Shown: positions 45,584-57,089, numbered from the stretch's first letter. The stretch: 64,000 bases of DNA from Phytophthora colocasiae (GCA_018806915.1 JAGKQI010000098.1:1798001-1862000); one strand, 5' to 3'. Numbers and translations are program-made. Notes: generated by a model not told the origin, from the letters alone.

Positions 45584-48010
45584 TTAGCACAGCTCCAACC
45601 CATGGACAAGACATTCGAGCTCGTCCTCCAATTGACGCGCCATGTTTTTTAAGACCCCTGAATCGTAGAACGACGCTGTCAAATGAGAGTCTTCCTCCAA
45701 ACTCTGGTTGTCTTCGTCCTGTCCAAATGCGCACAGGCACGCGATCGGAAGGCCACGCACGCACACGCTGATACCGACAAAGAACCGCATGCGCAAATGC
45801 TGAACCATCGGGATCTCTCGCGTCCGTGAATCAGCGAGGCAATCCAGCACCACCAGAGGCTGATACTGTGGCTGGCAAAGCACAAAGTCACACAAAGACT
45901 CGCGCCTCAAGATCTCATCTTGTGGCGCGAGATCACGAGTGCCAACAGTGTGTTCAATCAGCACGTACTCCTCATCCACTCGGGCAATAAAGGCTGCATT
46001 CACTCCAAAAGCTGCGGCTGCTAGCTTGCAGCTCCGATTCATAAGAGTGCGATCAATCAACGTGCATGCCGGGGACACAATCACTTCCAGAAGCTTGAGT
46101 CGCTCTTCTTCCCGTCTGTCATCTAACTTCGGTAAGAAATATCCTTCATCAGCGATCGAATCCTGATCCAGTAACCCCACGTTTGAGCTCATCAACGACG
46201 TTCGTCGATGGTCAAATCTCCTCAAATCCTCTTCTTCTCGTTCCTTCGAGTCGACCAAACGGTAAGAAGATAAGAAGGATCTATCAGCTGAGCTGCAACT
46301 ACTCGCTTCAGCAGCAAGAGGGATCGGTTGAGCCATTCTACGGGACCTGGAGGCCATAGCTGCAGGATGCAAGAACGATCTCGAGGCGTTAAACCCTGAC
46401 CTTGAAGCGTTAATCCCAGAACTCGAAGCCTCTGTGCCTCCGCTGCAACCTCCATCACCGGAACGGATGCTGGAATCGATGCTATTGGAGTCAAGTGCTT
46501 GAACTGACCAGATACTTTTTCTGTCGGACGCTGGAGCTGCTTGCCATAAATTCTTGGTGCTTCGAGCAATGGCTTTAATTGAGATGATCTTGCTATTGAC
46601 AGAGGCGACAATACGGTCGGGCAATGCTCCAATGTAGCCGTCGCTTTCTACACCATTTTCTCTATCGCTTGATCCAAAATTCTCCATCGCAACTTTCCCC
46701 GTCAATAATAAGTCCACCGAAGGTGGAGGTAACACGAAGTTTCCACTGTCAAACTTCAAACTGGCTGGGAGAACCTGTAACGAGAGAGGCAACTCGGAAT
46801 CGGATCTCGACTCGAGCAGTGGAGGTTGTTCCCAGAGTTGACTGGAAGGTGGAGCTCGACTGTTATAGTTGTTACTGCAGTGGTTGCTTGAAAATCCATG
46901 AGAATTCGCCTTCAGTCGAGCTTTATTGTTGCAAAGGTGGCAGATCCGAGTCTTCTGGACCTCCTTCGTCTTCACATTGACAATATTAATGGTGCGTAGC
47001 GAACAGCACGAGCCGCAAATGACTTCTCCACAGAGTCGACAGTGGTGACGTCGACGGAAAATGGCGTTAAATCGTTTCCAGCAAATGACGCAGCTCGCTC
47101 GGTCTTCGTTCTTGACCCATTGGTGCGGAGCTACTAATTGGCAATCCCCAATTCTGGAAGCTGCTACTGCCGCCTCCAATTTCCCAACGGATCTCAATGC
47201 CAATTGCCTCGCAATGGTTCGTGCAGCCCAAGGTGAACCGGCCAAAGGGCCATCATTCTCGTCATGAAAGGAGCTGGTCACGCACGAGAGACGCAGGTGG
47301 TTAGGAGCGATTTCCTCCACGATAAGCGTGTACTGTAGATCGACCTGCTGCGCCGTCTCTAGCATTGCTTCATGTGAGCGAGGGAACGGCAGCCAGCTTA
47401 ACGCAATGGTCCTCTTGTGGACGCCATCGTACGGACGAGCACTTAACCCTGCCATTGATGAGCCTGCTGACATGGAATTTACAGCGCTGTGGTAATCGTG
47501 TTCGTGGCGGCGCTGGTTGTCCGGGAGGAATATCTTGAGGGTCTGGAAAAACGTTAAATGCTGTTCACGCATCAAAACGGACTTTCGATGATCTTGATAA
47601 ATAAACCAAACGGCCGCATGCTGTGTGTCCATGGTCCAGTCACCAAGAGAATGCTCCTTCGTCCGCATAGAAAGCAGTGTACCATCTTTAAAATCGCGAC
47701 CATGCAGTAGTTTCATCATGAGACGGAATTGCGCCGTTGAGTCGAAATGAAGCAGATCGAAAGCCTCCTCAAAGCCGCAAGCAGCCTCGTTCACAGCTAA
47801 ATAATACACGGACGACCCATTGCTCACTCCTTGTCCAGTCCTTTTGGCATACAACTCCTGTTGTTTGTCTCGACGCAAACACGTCCATTGTTCTTTCGCT
47901 CGTGTTGAGTTTAAACATACGCCCAATACGTCCGTGATCTGCCTCATAGCACGATAATGCATCCGGCGAGTCTGCGCTCGGTCGCGCGATAAATGCACAG
48001 GCGACGACAT
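45584..48010 (-). CDS. START-like/FYVE/GAF protein
   Basis: An 808-aa single-exon protein of an oomycete-expanded class. The N-terminal part (to about residue 280) is START-like (AFDLLHFDSTAQFRLMMKLL ... TIALSWLPFPRS, LRLSCVTSSFHDEN), a hydrophobic-ligand fold. Residues about 300-365 are a FYVE finger: WVKNEDRASCVICWKRF, then RRRHHCRLCGEVICGSC and RICHLC, with the R(R/K)HHCR patch that binds phosphatidylinositol 3-phosphate on endosomes. A Ser-rich linker leads to a C-terminal GAF-like domain (SPACTLIDRTLMNRSCKLAA ... GISVCVRGLPIACLCAFG). Together they suggest an endosomal lipid-linked regulator. ATG 48010 is the first in frame; an extra upstream exon cannot be excluded because oomycete relatives often start with a Pro-Leu-rich segment. 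Confidence 0.85.
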   Translation of the reverse strand: MSSPVHLSRDRAQTRRMHYRAMRQITDVLGVCLNSTRAKEQWTCLRRDKQQELYAKRTGQGVSNGSSVYYLAVNEAACGFEEAFDLLHFDSTAQFRLMMKLLHGRDFKDGTLLSMRTKEHSLGDWTMDTQHAAVWFIYQDHRKSVLMREQHLTFFQTLKIFLPDNQRRHEHDYHSAVNSMSAGSSMAGLSARPYDGVHKRTIALSWLPFPRSHEAMLETAQQVDLQYTLIVEEIAPNHLRLSCVTSSFHDENDGPLAGSPWAARTIARQLALRSVGKLEAAVAASRIGDCQLVAPHQWVKNEDRASCVICWKRFNAIFRRRHHCRLCGEVICGSCCSLRTINIVNVKTKEVQKTRICHLCNNKARLKANSHGFSSNHCSNNYNSRAPPSSQLWEQPPLLESRSDSELPLSLQVLPASLKFDSGNFVLPPPSVDLLLTGKVAMENFGSSDRENGVESDGYIGALPDRIVASVNSKIISIKAIARSTKNLWQAAPASDRKSIWSVQALDSNSIDSSIRSGDGGCSGGTEASSSGINASRSGFNASRSFLHPAAMASRSRRMAQPIPLAAEASSCSSADRSFLSSYRLVDSKEREEEDLRRFDHRRTSLMSSNVGLLDQDSIADEGYFLPKLDDRREEERLKLLEVIVSPACTLIDRTLMNRSCKLAAAAFGVNAAFIARVDEEYVLIEHTVGTRDLAPQDEILRRESLCDFVLCQPQYQPLVVLDCLADSRTREIPMVQHLRMRFFVGISVCVRGLPIACLCAFGQDEDNQSLEEDSHLTASFYDSGVLKNMARQLEDELECLVHGLELC

Positions 48011-48177
48011 GCCTTCCTGGAGTAAATGAACGGACCCCTTGGCTGTTCGTATCTCTACTAGAACGTGGAAATGGACAAGCTGGGATGGCGAAATGGATAG
48101 GATCAGCGACCGAGTTCAGCTGGTGCGGGAAGGTTTCCAGGACTTTAGTCAATCTGCCGACTTGGAGTCAGCAGATA

Positions 48178-49742
48178 CAGTGCTGGCCATAAAAATGTAG
48201 TGAACAGTTATTCGTAGCTAATTGGTTCAATTTTCTACGATTAAGGCTAAAACCGCGTATTTGGGCGTTTCCAACGGAGAGCTTTCCGGGCATATTTTTT
48301 TTTCATTCAGACGATTCGTGGTTGCGGAGAACTGAGAGTGACCATCACTCTGACGCTGGCCAAAAATACGTAGCGAAGGAATTGGAGCTCGATATTGAGC
48401 ATTGTTCTTTCGTTTCTAACTTACTAATGCTTTGTCTTGCCTCCTTTACCGTCGATGACATCGCTAATGCGATCTGGCATCGAGTTCACTAAAGATTGAA
48501 GCTGCGAAAGGCCCACATTCTCCCAAGCAGCTTGAATGGCCGACTTGAGCTCGTGGACGCTTGTGTATTGCTTTCCACCCCGATAGACACATCGTGCAAG
48601 TATACCCCAGACGTTTTCAATTGGATTCAAGTCTGGAGATAGCGCTGGCCAGTCGAGAACACTGATTTGTGAGCTATTTAGGAAGGCCTGGGTGCTCTTT
48701 GACACATGAATGCTTGCGTTATCATGTTGAAAAACGTAGAGACCTTCATGGTAGGCCTCGCCAAAGGGTAGGAGATAGTTGGTAAGCGTTTCTTGGTAGT
48801 CATCAGAGTTTTGGCGGCCATCCAGAAATGCCAAATCCGTTTTTCCAAGAGACGAAAAACCACCCCATATCATGACGGATCCACCGCCATTTTGGCGGCT
48901 GAAGTATGTCTCCTTCTCGCATCTAAGATCGTGCCAGTAGTACTGTAGACCATCCGGACCGTCAAGATTAAATTTTTTCTCGTCAGAGAAAATAATTTGA
49001 TCCCAATCGGTCCTCTCCTTGATCATTTCCCTCGCCCATTTTTGGCGAGCCATCTTGTGCCTCATTTTCAGCATCGGAGTGCGGTTTCGCTTGACGTAGG
49101 ACATGTGAGGGGAATCGTGCAGCACACGACGCACTGAACGCGCCGAAATCGTCAGTTTCAGCACCGTTTTCACGGCGCTAGACGACAATTTAGCATTCTT
49201 CGCCTCCCGGACGATCCTCCGCTGCAACTTGCTGGAGACCTTACGAGGCCTTCCAGACCTCTTGACTTTGCCGTAGTTATCTCTCATCCTCCAAAACTTG
49301 CTCACCCCCGATTCCGATCGATTTAAGTGCTTGCCTATCTCATTAAACGACCAACCGGCCACACGAAGACCGATTATTTTGCCTTTCTCATTTTCAGTAA
49401 ATTCCGTTCCTTTGGTCATCTCTGTAGACCTGCTACAGCCAAACCAACAGCTTCGTTAGATGCACAAGACACACAGCATTCAATTATGGCACGCAGTGGG
49501 CTCTAACGCGTTACAGAACGCTCAATATTGAGCTCCAATTCCTTCGCTACGTACTTTTGGCCAGCGTCAGAGTGATGGTCACTCTCAGTTCTCCGCAACC
49601 ACGAATCGTCTGAATGAAAAAAAAATATGCCCGGAAAGCTCTCCGTTGGAAACGCCCAAATACGCGGTTTTAGCCTTAATCGTAGAAAATTGACCCAATT
49701 AGCTACGAATAACTGTTCACTACATATTTATGGCCAGCACTG
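48178..49742 (-). mobile_element. Complete Tc1 transposon with IR/DR ends
   Basis: A 1565-bp element flanked by TA (48176-48177 and 49743-49744). Its terminal inverted repeats are about 225 bp, starting CAGTGCTGGCCATAAA, with only a handful of mismatches between the two ends. Each repeat holds a second related motif at its inner end (CGCTGGCCAAAAATACGTAG near 48354-48375), the IR/DR layout of Sleeping Beauty-type elements with two transposase-binding sites per end. It carries an intact transposase. Inserted 167 bp upstream of the FYVE gene. Confidence 0.92.
48424..49419 (-). CDS. Tc1-family transposase, intact
   Basis: A 331-aa cut-and-paste transposase from ATG 49419 without stops. The N terminus holds the paired HTH domain (GKIIGLRVAGWSFNEIGKHL; SAVKTVLKLTISARSVRRVL) separated by a GRPRK AT-hook-like motif. 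The catalytic DDE domain has D in IFSDEKKFNLDG, D in FQHDNASIH and E in SPDLNPIENVW, with 34 residues between the last two (DD34E), as in Tc1. The Gly-rich loop GGGSVMIWGGFSSLG is present. Length is the family norm. With intact ends around it, the element looks autonomous and recently active. Confidence 0.95.
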   Translation of the reverse strand: MTKGTEFTENEKGKIIGLRVAGWSFNEIGKHLNRSESGVSKFWRMRDNYGKVKRSGRPRKVSSKLQRRIVREAKNAKLSSSAVKTVLKLTISARSVRRVLHDSPHMSYVKRNRTPMLKMRHKMARQKWAREMIKERTDWDQIIFSDEKKFNLDGPDGLQYYWHDLRCEKETYFSRQNGGGSVMIWGGFSSLGKTDLAFLDGRQNSDDYQETLTNYLLPFGEAYHEGLYVFQHDNASIHVSKSTQAFLNSSQISVLDWPALSPDLNPIENVWGILARCVYRGGKQYTSVHELKSAIQAAWENVGLSQLQSLVNSMPDRISDVIDGKGGKTKH

Positions 49743-49873
49743 TACCAAGCTTTTGCACAACAATCGGGAGAGAAAGTGGTCGTGGTTGTGCATGAATTGC
49801 ACTTCCAGATGGGTTGCCCTGCGTCCTGAAGACCCAAATGTCCCGGAAGCTTCAGTGTTCTCGCTCCAATATT

Positions 49874-51022
49874 GGGGAAATGTCAACAAACGTATAAACG
49901 TATGCTTTTTCGTCAAAATACGTACGCCCTGCCCCTTACCGATCGAATTCTTTCAGGCGGTAATACCGTATACGTTTATTGGCACAACGTGACAAATGTG
50001 TTAGCTGAGTTTGCGTCGTTTGCATGTCTTCTTGTTGTGGCCAACTTGACTGCAATTACCACAGCGATAACCAGTTCCCCCGTTGCCAACCTCGCCGTTA
50101 CTTTGGTCGTTGGTCGACCCCGTCTTGGTGCAAGCCGTGGTGGTAACGTGAGTTATCTTTTATCAGATCTTGGATGTTCACCACCTTGTTCGCAAATGCC
50201 TTCACGTAACTTGCAATAGTGTACACGCTGTCGAAATAGTCGAACACTGCATCGAGTTTACCGCGGCTATTAAGCGTTGCAATCAAGTGTCGGCATGGGA
50301 CTTTGTACTGACACAAGTATTGTGTTTAACGCTCAGTGTGACTCGATGCCTGACGCGCATTGCGAGTCTGTTCGTGTCTCGAACGACGTAGCTGACATCG
50401 TGTGATGCATGTTGTACTTGATAGTGTCCAGCTTCCTTCGACTCCACTTCGTAAATATCCATGCACTTGGGGGTCACAGTCATATCTTTTGCCTTCCATT
50501 CTGCTGTCTTTGGTAGGCTTTATCCAGCATTCAACTACACATCGCCTTGACGAATTGAAGCGGTAGCAAATGGCGAAATCCCATGGCCAACGGGCATTTC
50601 GAGAGAGAGCAGTGCATACATACGCCTCATGTCTATTTCGAACGTCTCCAGTACTAGTACAACTTCCACAACAGTTTGGATGCTCCCCAAGGGAATATGT
50701 CGTTTTGTCGAATATAGTAACTCTGTCTGCGACCGTTGCGGTTGTCTGAAAATAGTTTAGAGCTGCCTCCGTCTTCGTGGTTTCATCGATTGCCGGGTGA
50801 TTCGTCTCCTGAACTATCAGCTCCGACGAAGCTACCAGCGCTTGATCTGTTAGCGTTGGAATCAGCACGACCGCCTTTGAGTACGTTTCTTGGCATTATC
50901 GGCTACAATTAATACGCCTTCTGCTCAACTTTCTTGCAGCTGTGTACCGTATACGCCTACTGACGCAAAAACTACGTCTTTTGCCTTTACCGGCCGAATT
51001 ATACGTTTGTTGACATTTCCCC
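49874..51022 (-). mobile_element. Mutator-like element, decayed
   Basis: A 1149-bp element with inverted ends GGGGAAATGTCAACAAACG (49874 on) and the complement ending at 51022, continuing TATAA in both. It is flanked by a perfect 9-bp direct repeat TCCAATATT (49865-49873 and 51023-51031), the target-duplication length of Mutator-like elements. It contains the 3' part of a MULE transposase with SWIM finger and CCHC knuckle on the minus strand. Confidence 0.88.
50002..50483 (-). pseudogene. MULE transposase C terminus (SWIM + CCHC)
   Basis: On the minus strand, one frame reads KCMDIYEVESKEAGHYQV ... LSVKHNTC, and after a shift near 50305 another reads CQYKVPCRHLIATLNSRGK, together the C-x-C-xn-C-x-H SWIM zinc finger of MULE transposases. 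A third frame gives YRCGNCSQVGHNKKTCKR (CCHC knuckle), ending at 50002. The DDE catalytic domain is deleted or unrecognisable. Confidence 0.75.
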
Positions 51023-51031
51023 TCCAATATT

Positions 51032-53711
51032 TGCACGAGTGGCAGATGGCAGAGACGGCCGCGTTTTCGTTGTAACACCGGATGGTCTCTGTTAAAGCAC
51101 GAACGAGAACACACGACTGCAGCTCAAACCCATGCAATGCCCGACCAGCCAACAGACCAGCTTCTCCGCGACGAAAAGACTGAGGAAGGGCAATAAACTT
51201 GTCTCGCGAAGCGTGAAAATCCTCATGTAACCGCTGGTGTCACCTCTTAACTGTAGTCCGTGGACCAGGGTCCCGGGTGATTCGGGGGACGGTGCTACAG
51301 GGGACAAGACGAATCGCGACGTAAGTACTTCGCATTGCTGACCACCGTCAACTGCCGGAGAAACGTAAACCGATCGTACCGGTACTATTGCAAGAAATAC
51401 TAGTAGTAGCCGACCTGGTTGTTCTCTTCACAATCCATGTGCGCGCAGTACCGCGCCGCGCCGCGGTGTGAGCTTGCTTGCGTTGCGGGTATCCACGATG
51501 CGGCTCATCTGCTTCTCCGCGACAGAGAGACCGTGGCTTCAGACACTCTGGCTGCCAGAGTCTGGCAGAGTACGTCGGCCTACGCATCGTTCTTCGCTTG
51601 CTGGCCCAACCTCCAAAAATTACAGCGAGTATCAAGCGAAACCTCTTATCTGCTGTGTAAAATCAAGCGCGCAGCTTTCTTACGGCTCTCCGGAGTCCGG
51701 ACCTCCGGAACGAGCAGCTTCTTGCGGGAATAAGGCTCCTGGTGGTCATGTAAAGCAAAAACACTCCTCGGACGACAAATTGCAGGTGTGTGATCAAATA
51801 AAACCCTGCAGCCGCACTCCGTCAATGAGAACCGCAGTGCTAGCTCGGATGATCGACGACTTTGGTCGCATGGTGAGCTGCTCGTGTTCGTCCACAGGTC
51901 AGATTTGGTGCGCGCAAACAAGTGCTAGGTTTGTGGAAAAAGTGCTTTTTTGGGCCGTGATCGGTCGGACACACCGACCGCCCCATCACGACCAATTGAA
52001 GCAACAGCGCTCAGCCAGGCCGACGCAAGGTGCCTGGACTGAAGTGACGAAGGTCAGCGTTGGCAACGCCACAAAGCTGCTTGGGATCAACGTCGGTGCC
52101 GCAATGTTACCGGTATCTGATTATTCCGCAATGATGATGGCCTCGCCAATCTCTTTTCCGTCGGTGCTTTCAAAGCCCAACAAACCGCTTTCTTTCAAGA
52201 AAACAGCTTTTTTTACCATAGCCTCTTTCTTGCTCGCTGCAACTTGACTTGACTGGTGGCGAAGCCTCGACGTGTCGGCGCCCGACGCTGTCAGGCTGTG
52301 AACCGCAAACGACTCGATTGCGGCTACGTTTTGCTGCTTGCACCCCAGCCCGCGACGAGTGCAAGTTGGCACGCGACGAGCCTGTGCGTGACGAGGCTGC
52401 CTGCCATTCCAATCTTCAGTTTCCGCCTTGAAAGCGCAAACAAAGCTCTAAAGATATCAGACAAAAGCAAGTTCTCCGCTACGAGTTGTCTTTAACAGTT
52501 TGCAATCTCTGCTACTGCGGTCTACAAGCGCGACGTTTGGTGGCGTCAGCACGATGTAAAACGAGCTCTGTCGCGGTGTGAGCAATACCCTATTTTGCGC
52601 CAGCACACCCACCACCGACAGTTTGTACCGGCCCTGCGATCGAAGCGAGCGGGTTCGGCCCCTGCGAAAGCCGGGCCGCGGGGCTATAAAGGGCATCCGC
52701 AGCGTTCATGCTCACCAACGGCAAACAGGTGCCTTTCCCGCGCGAATCCTGAACGTCGGAAATTCAGACGCCGAAAACTCAGCAGAGAGCAATTGCGCTC
52801 GCAAACACCGTTTGTATACGCGGCTGGTCAAGGGTGCTGGCATTCTCTCCACGCCTACAGCAGCCTCCAGTAGCAGTAGCAGCTTTAATAACCGGGACGA
52901 GAAGGTCAGACACCCGTCGGACCACCTCGCTTTGCTTGCTTGGAGGGAGTTTCACTTTCTTTTTGTCTGACCATGTTCTCCGGTTAAGTTCGGTTATGCT
53001 CCCGTTTAAGTATGTCCAACCGCGACCCTCTGATCTTCGCCGCATATAATAAACAGGCATGCGGCATTTTTTATGGGTAACGAGCGATACTTAACCCAGC
53101 GTCCACCTGTTGAACTTCAGCTTTGGAAGCGATACGATTGGCTGGATTAGCTTGCCATCATCCGCGGAAACCATTTTCGTCCGATCGCGCACAGGTTGCG
53201 TGACTTGATATCTGGCCAATCAGCATTTTTTTGTCGTCTTTTCAACCAATTAAAGAATAGATCCAGTCAAGATGCTTTTTATATCTGTTCTTTTGCCTTC
53301 CCCACCAAAGATGTGCTTTTTTCCGCAAGCTCCGTTCCACTCGGCCATTTTGAAATCCTCTGCGGAACTCCTCGACCAGAGACGACCAGCTACTTGCAGT
53401 GGGCGAGCGGCTCCGTGACTAGGCCGTCGATCTTCCACCTTTCTCCACTTCTTTCGCCACAGTGACCACTTTGCATCGTGCCGTGCTGCTGTGTTTCGTA
53501 TCTCCGAGACACTGTACCAGCCATTGCATTTGAAACCAACCAAGTCAAGTGAACTGCCACGCACACTCGACCCCCGACGCTTCGACTAGAGCTACTGACG
53601 GCCTGGTGTTGGACCATAGCAGTCGCTATTGCGTGCATTCATTCTGCTTCGTGACCAGTCGTTCCTATTTTGGATCACATTGCCTAAAAGATCGCAATTG
53701 CATTTAGTACG
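51032..53711. other. Long gene-poor stretch
   Basis: About 2.7 kb between the Mutator-like element and the second CCT gene. Open frames are present on both strands but have atypical composition and no motif. A GC-rich patch followed by CTATAAAGG (near 52683) resembles a TATA-type promoter, but no supported gene follows. The last several hundred bases probably hold the CCT gene's promoter and 5' UTR. Confidence 0.5.
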
Positions 53712-55020
53712 ATGAATCCGCTGAGTCCCATCGAGGAGAGCAAGTCGGCAATGTGCCTATCACCGCAGGAGAAGCTCAAGAGCGCCGTGGTACAGCGAAA
53801 CAAGCGTTCGCATTCCACGAGTGTCTTGGCGGGTGCCAGTGATGCCAAGAAGGCGCGCTTGGATGATATGTTCAAGAACGAGTTCGAGTTGGACCTGGAC
53901 GGATGGATCAGCGACGACTACCTGCGCGCAATGGACATCGACGAACGCTTGAGCCAGGACATCGACTGGGTCGCCCACGATGAGATGGACCTAGCTTTGA
54001 GCATGGATGTGCTGTCACAGGATCATTCGACAGGTGACGACACGAACGACTTCGGTTCGTTCCTACGTGGCGGCTTGGCCTTTGAGGATCCAGTGGAGAT
54101 GGCTTCGACCTTCGGTTAGTTTTTTTGCTCTTTGCTTCTTTCTGTTTGGTGTTGCCTTGTGCAATGCAAACCGAAATCGACACGTGATCATGGCGTGCCT
54201 AGTGGCTGAGACGAACACGTGCTCATCCTTTGCCGTTTGATGCGTTGCGCTTGTAGTTGATCCGGCCTACATCCGATTGGAGTCAAGCACTACCAAGGAC
54301 GCAGAGAAGCTCCTCATGAGCTTCGACACCATGAACTTCAAGATCCCATCGCCGACAAGCACGTCAAGCAAGAAGCGCTCCAGTAACTTCTCCGAGAAGG
54401 ACGCAGAGGTGAAGATCAAGGTTGAGCCCACCTCTACGCCAGCTACAGGTGCCTCCAGCACTGCTAGCTCTCTAGCGGCCAACTCAGCTGCTGCCGAGGA
54501 GCTACGTAAGGAACAGGCTCGTGTATCGGCGTCGTCTTCGCTGTCAATCAGCGAGTCGGCTGACTCACTTCTCAGCGTTCTCAATGTTGGATCGTCGTCC
54601 AAGTCAGAGAAGAAGATCGGTGCATACAGCCCAGCAGCACGCAAGCTGCGGCTGCAGAAATTCCACGAGAAGCGCAAAAACCGCACGTGGAAGAAGAGCA
54701 TCAAGTACGACTGCAGGAAGAAGCTGGCTGACGATCGCCCGCGTATCAAGGGCCGATTCGTGCGAGTATTGGAGAACTCGAACGATGCGAAGACTGCTTC
54801 GCCGCCAAGTTCCACTTCCGCTGGGTACGCGTCTCCTACGTCTCCCACCGGCCCAATGGCCCCCCCGGCGATGGCACCAAAGCCGCAGGTTGCTGCGGTA
54901 CCCCGAGTGGTGGCATCGTGCGTACCAAACTCCGCCGCGTCTTCAGTGGTTAAGCCCGCAACAGCGTCGGCTACAAGTGCAGCAGCACTACCGTTCGCGC
55001 GTATGATCGCGAGTGTGTGA
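53712..55020 (+). CDS. CCT-motif nuclear protein, paralog
   Basis: Two exons, 53712-54114 and 54257-55020; 388 aa. A CCT motif lies at about residues 250-295 (AARKLRLQKFHEKRKNRTWK ... RKKLADDRPRIKGRFVR), preceded by IGAYSPAAR, matching IGIYTPAAR of the paralog at 38051. The N-terminal half is acidic and Ser-rich (DLDGWISDDYLRAMDIDERL; LALSMDVLSQD), which could act as a transcription activation region; the tail after the CCT motif is Pro/Ala/Ser-rich. The 142-bp intron is long for this window. A role in nuclear gene regulation follows from the plant CCT family; partners are unknown. Confidence 0.85.
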
Positions 55021-56026
55021 GGATGTGTACAAGCTCCGCAATGGAGGCGAGACTAAGTATGATATGATAGTGTAGACAAAGCTGGTTTCGGCGCAATGTG
55101 GCCGAAGCCAAAGACATCGCGGACGAAAGAAATATAACTCATCGCAGAGGTGAACACACACCCAGCGCAGAGCGGCATTTGCCGCCTGCAGCGAGCGGCC
55201 AGCGTGTGAAAAACCGCAAGGCTTGCAGGGTAGCAGCAGGGAAAACGCTGCGCCCAAACAGGAAACTACCAGAACGAGAAAGAGACCTGACGAGTTGTCG
55301 ATAACAACTTGTCATCCTGTCAACGGTCAACGGCAACGTAGAAGGAGCTTTGACTCTAGCAGGATCTTACGCTCGGACCTTTACGCAACTGTATCTGCAC
55401 TACAGTATTCCGGTGGTCTCTAACAAGCAAAGGACCACCAGAATGCACGAAAGACACGAAGGCAAAGAGCTAGCCAAGCTTGCCATGACGCTTGGTTGGT
55501 GAAGAATGTAGCGGCAATTGTAGCAGGAGACCGCCGGAACTTCCGTCGGAAGTGCAGCATTGGGTTGCATGAGATCATTTTGTGGCGGTGACGTCGGCGA
55601 CGTCGGCGACTCGAGTGACACAAAGACACGTGATTTAGCAGTCGATCGATTGGTCGCCGCTTCATTACGCTATATCAGTACACTGGTCAACGCTGTGTCA
55701 GTGACATGCCGTGCAACCTACTAAAATAAGATTAATTCAATCCAAGAAAGTTTTTTCTTTGTTCGTTGCTCCTCTCCGTCAAATCATTTGACCCCATCCC
55801 TTTCTGCAAAGCACTTTTCGCAAATAAGCGCTTTCTTGTTGAAAAAAGCGCTTTTATCTGAGATGTGGCACACACATGTGACGAGACCTTGCTTTCTCGG
55901 TGAGTCGCACACAACGATACGCGCGTTTAACCCTGCCTGGCAGATCGCAGAGGCGTCGCTCAAGGTATTGCGCACGTGGACGCTGCAATCCATTCGCTGA
56001 AGTTGGAATCACTTAAATAACTTGTA
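55021..56026. other. Intergenic, no gene seen
   Basis: About 1 kb downstream of the second CCT gene up to the hairpin MITE. Frames are short and antiparallel. Nothing supportable. Confidence 0.5.
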
Positions 56027-56468
56027 CCGTCGAGGGCGCTTGAATTTGCATCAAGCGCCCTGAAAAAATGCATCACCGGGACGAAATGATGCATTTGTTT
56101 ATTGCTCCTCGGTGCATCATTTGAGGCACTACTGTGCACAGACGGTGCCGACAAGTTTGTCTACCGAACGCAACACACTTCTGGTAGGTTATCGAGTTTT
56201 CTACAAGGGCGACAGCAGGGTCGCGAGGAAGGCGGGAAGGGAGCTCTCGAGGACGGCTACCAGGCATCTTAAATGAGTCGGAGGGTGTTCGGGGGGATAC
56301 TTTTACGGTACGGCTAGGATGCGATTGTGGCAATCTGGTCAAGAGGACCTTCTAGAATTTACGACGTGCGACCTATGCAATTATTACCGCCCCGGCTCGA
56401 ATGCATCATTTCGTCCCGGTGATGCATTTTTTCAGGGCGCTTGATGCAAATTCAATCGCCCTCGACGG
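56027..56468. mobile_element. Hairpin-ended MITE
   Basis: A 442-bp non-coding element flanked by TA (56025-56026, 56469-56470). The two ends share about 70 bp in inverted orientation, starting CCGTCGAGGGCG. Each end itself folds: GGGCGCTTGA pairs with TCAAGCGCCC over a 7-base loop, and AATGCATCA pairs with TGATGCATT over a 12-base loop. The right end has one change (GGGCGATTGA). Confidence 0.85.
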
Positions 56469-56470
56469 TA

Positions 56471-57089
56471 TCCATTTTAACAAGCGACTCGTATTGTGGA
56501 GTGAACGATTACATGCATCGAGGTGAGAGACTCTGTAGAGCCACAAACATTTACGCACCAACAGAACTGTTAACACAGTTTGGATTTTGCTATATATGGT
56601 GATGCTGCTCGCTACGAGTTGGAAAACTGGTTGCTCTCAATAGTGAGTGGGAAAACATGAGATCAGCACGCTGCACTTGTACTTTGACGAGGCGATAATC
56701 GCAAGGTTAGTAGTAGCCTTAGCAAAACGGACCAACTCGTTTGTTTCATCATCTACTCGGTCCCCATATCACGATGCTATCAAAATCTGCCTTGGATCTG
56801 ATACTGCATGTCAATACCTTAGCCACAACAACACCTGTGACTTGTCAACAGCCAACCAGCAACCAAATCCCGGACATCTCTAATAGTCAAAGCTCAGCGT
56901 CCATCCACAAACAGCGCAGTGTATGGGACGCCATCTGCCGCTACACTTCCAGCCGAACGCCTTCGGGAGAGACCAACGTCGTCTCTCTTGTGTCCAGTAT
57001 ACCGCCCATTATCACCCAATCGGCGCTTCTTCTCCATCCAGAGACCTTATTGGAGACCGACCACGCACGAGCATAGGCTTCTCGTCGTC
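56471..57089. other. Upstream region of CCCH-exonuclease
   Basis: About 620 bp between the MITE and ATG 57090. An open frame continues upstream of the ATG to 56919 but begins with GTG, so I take it as 5' UTR. No motif identified. Confidence 0.45.

Noticed and set aside
51468..52372. Open frames of 80-260 codons on both strands
   Set aside because: No motif, no splice support and codon bias unlike the neighbouring genes.
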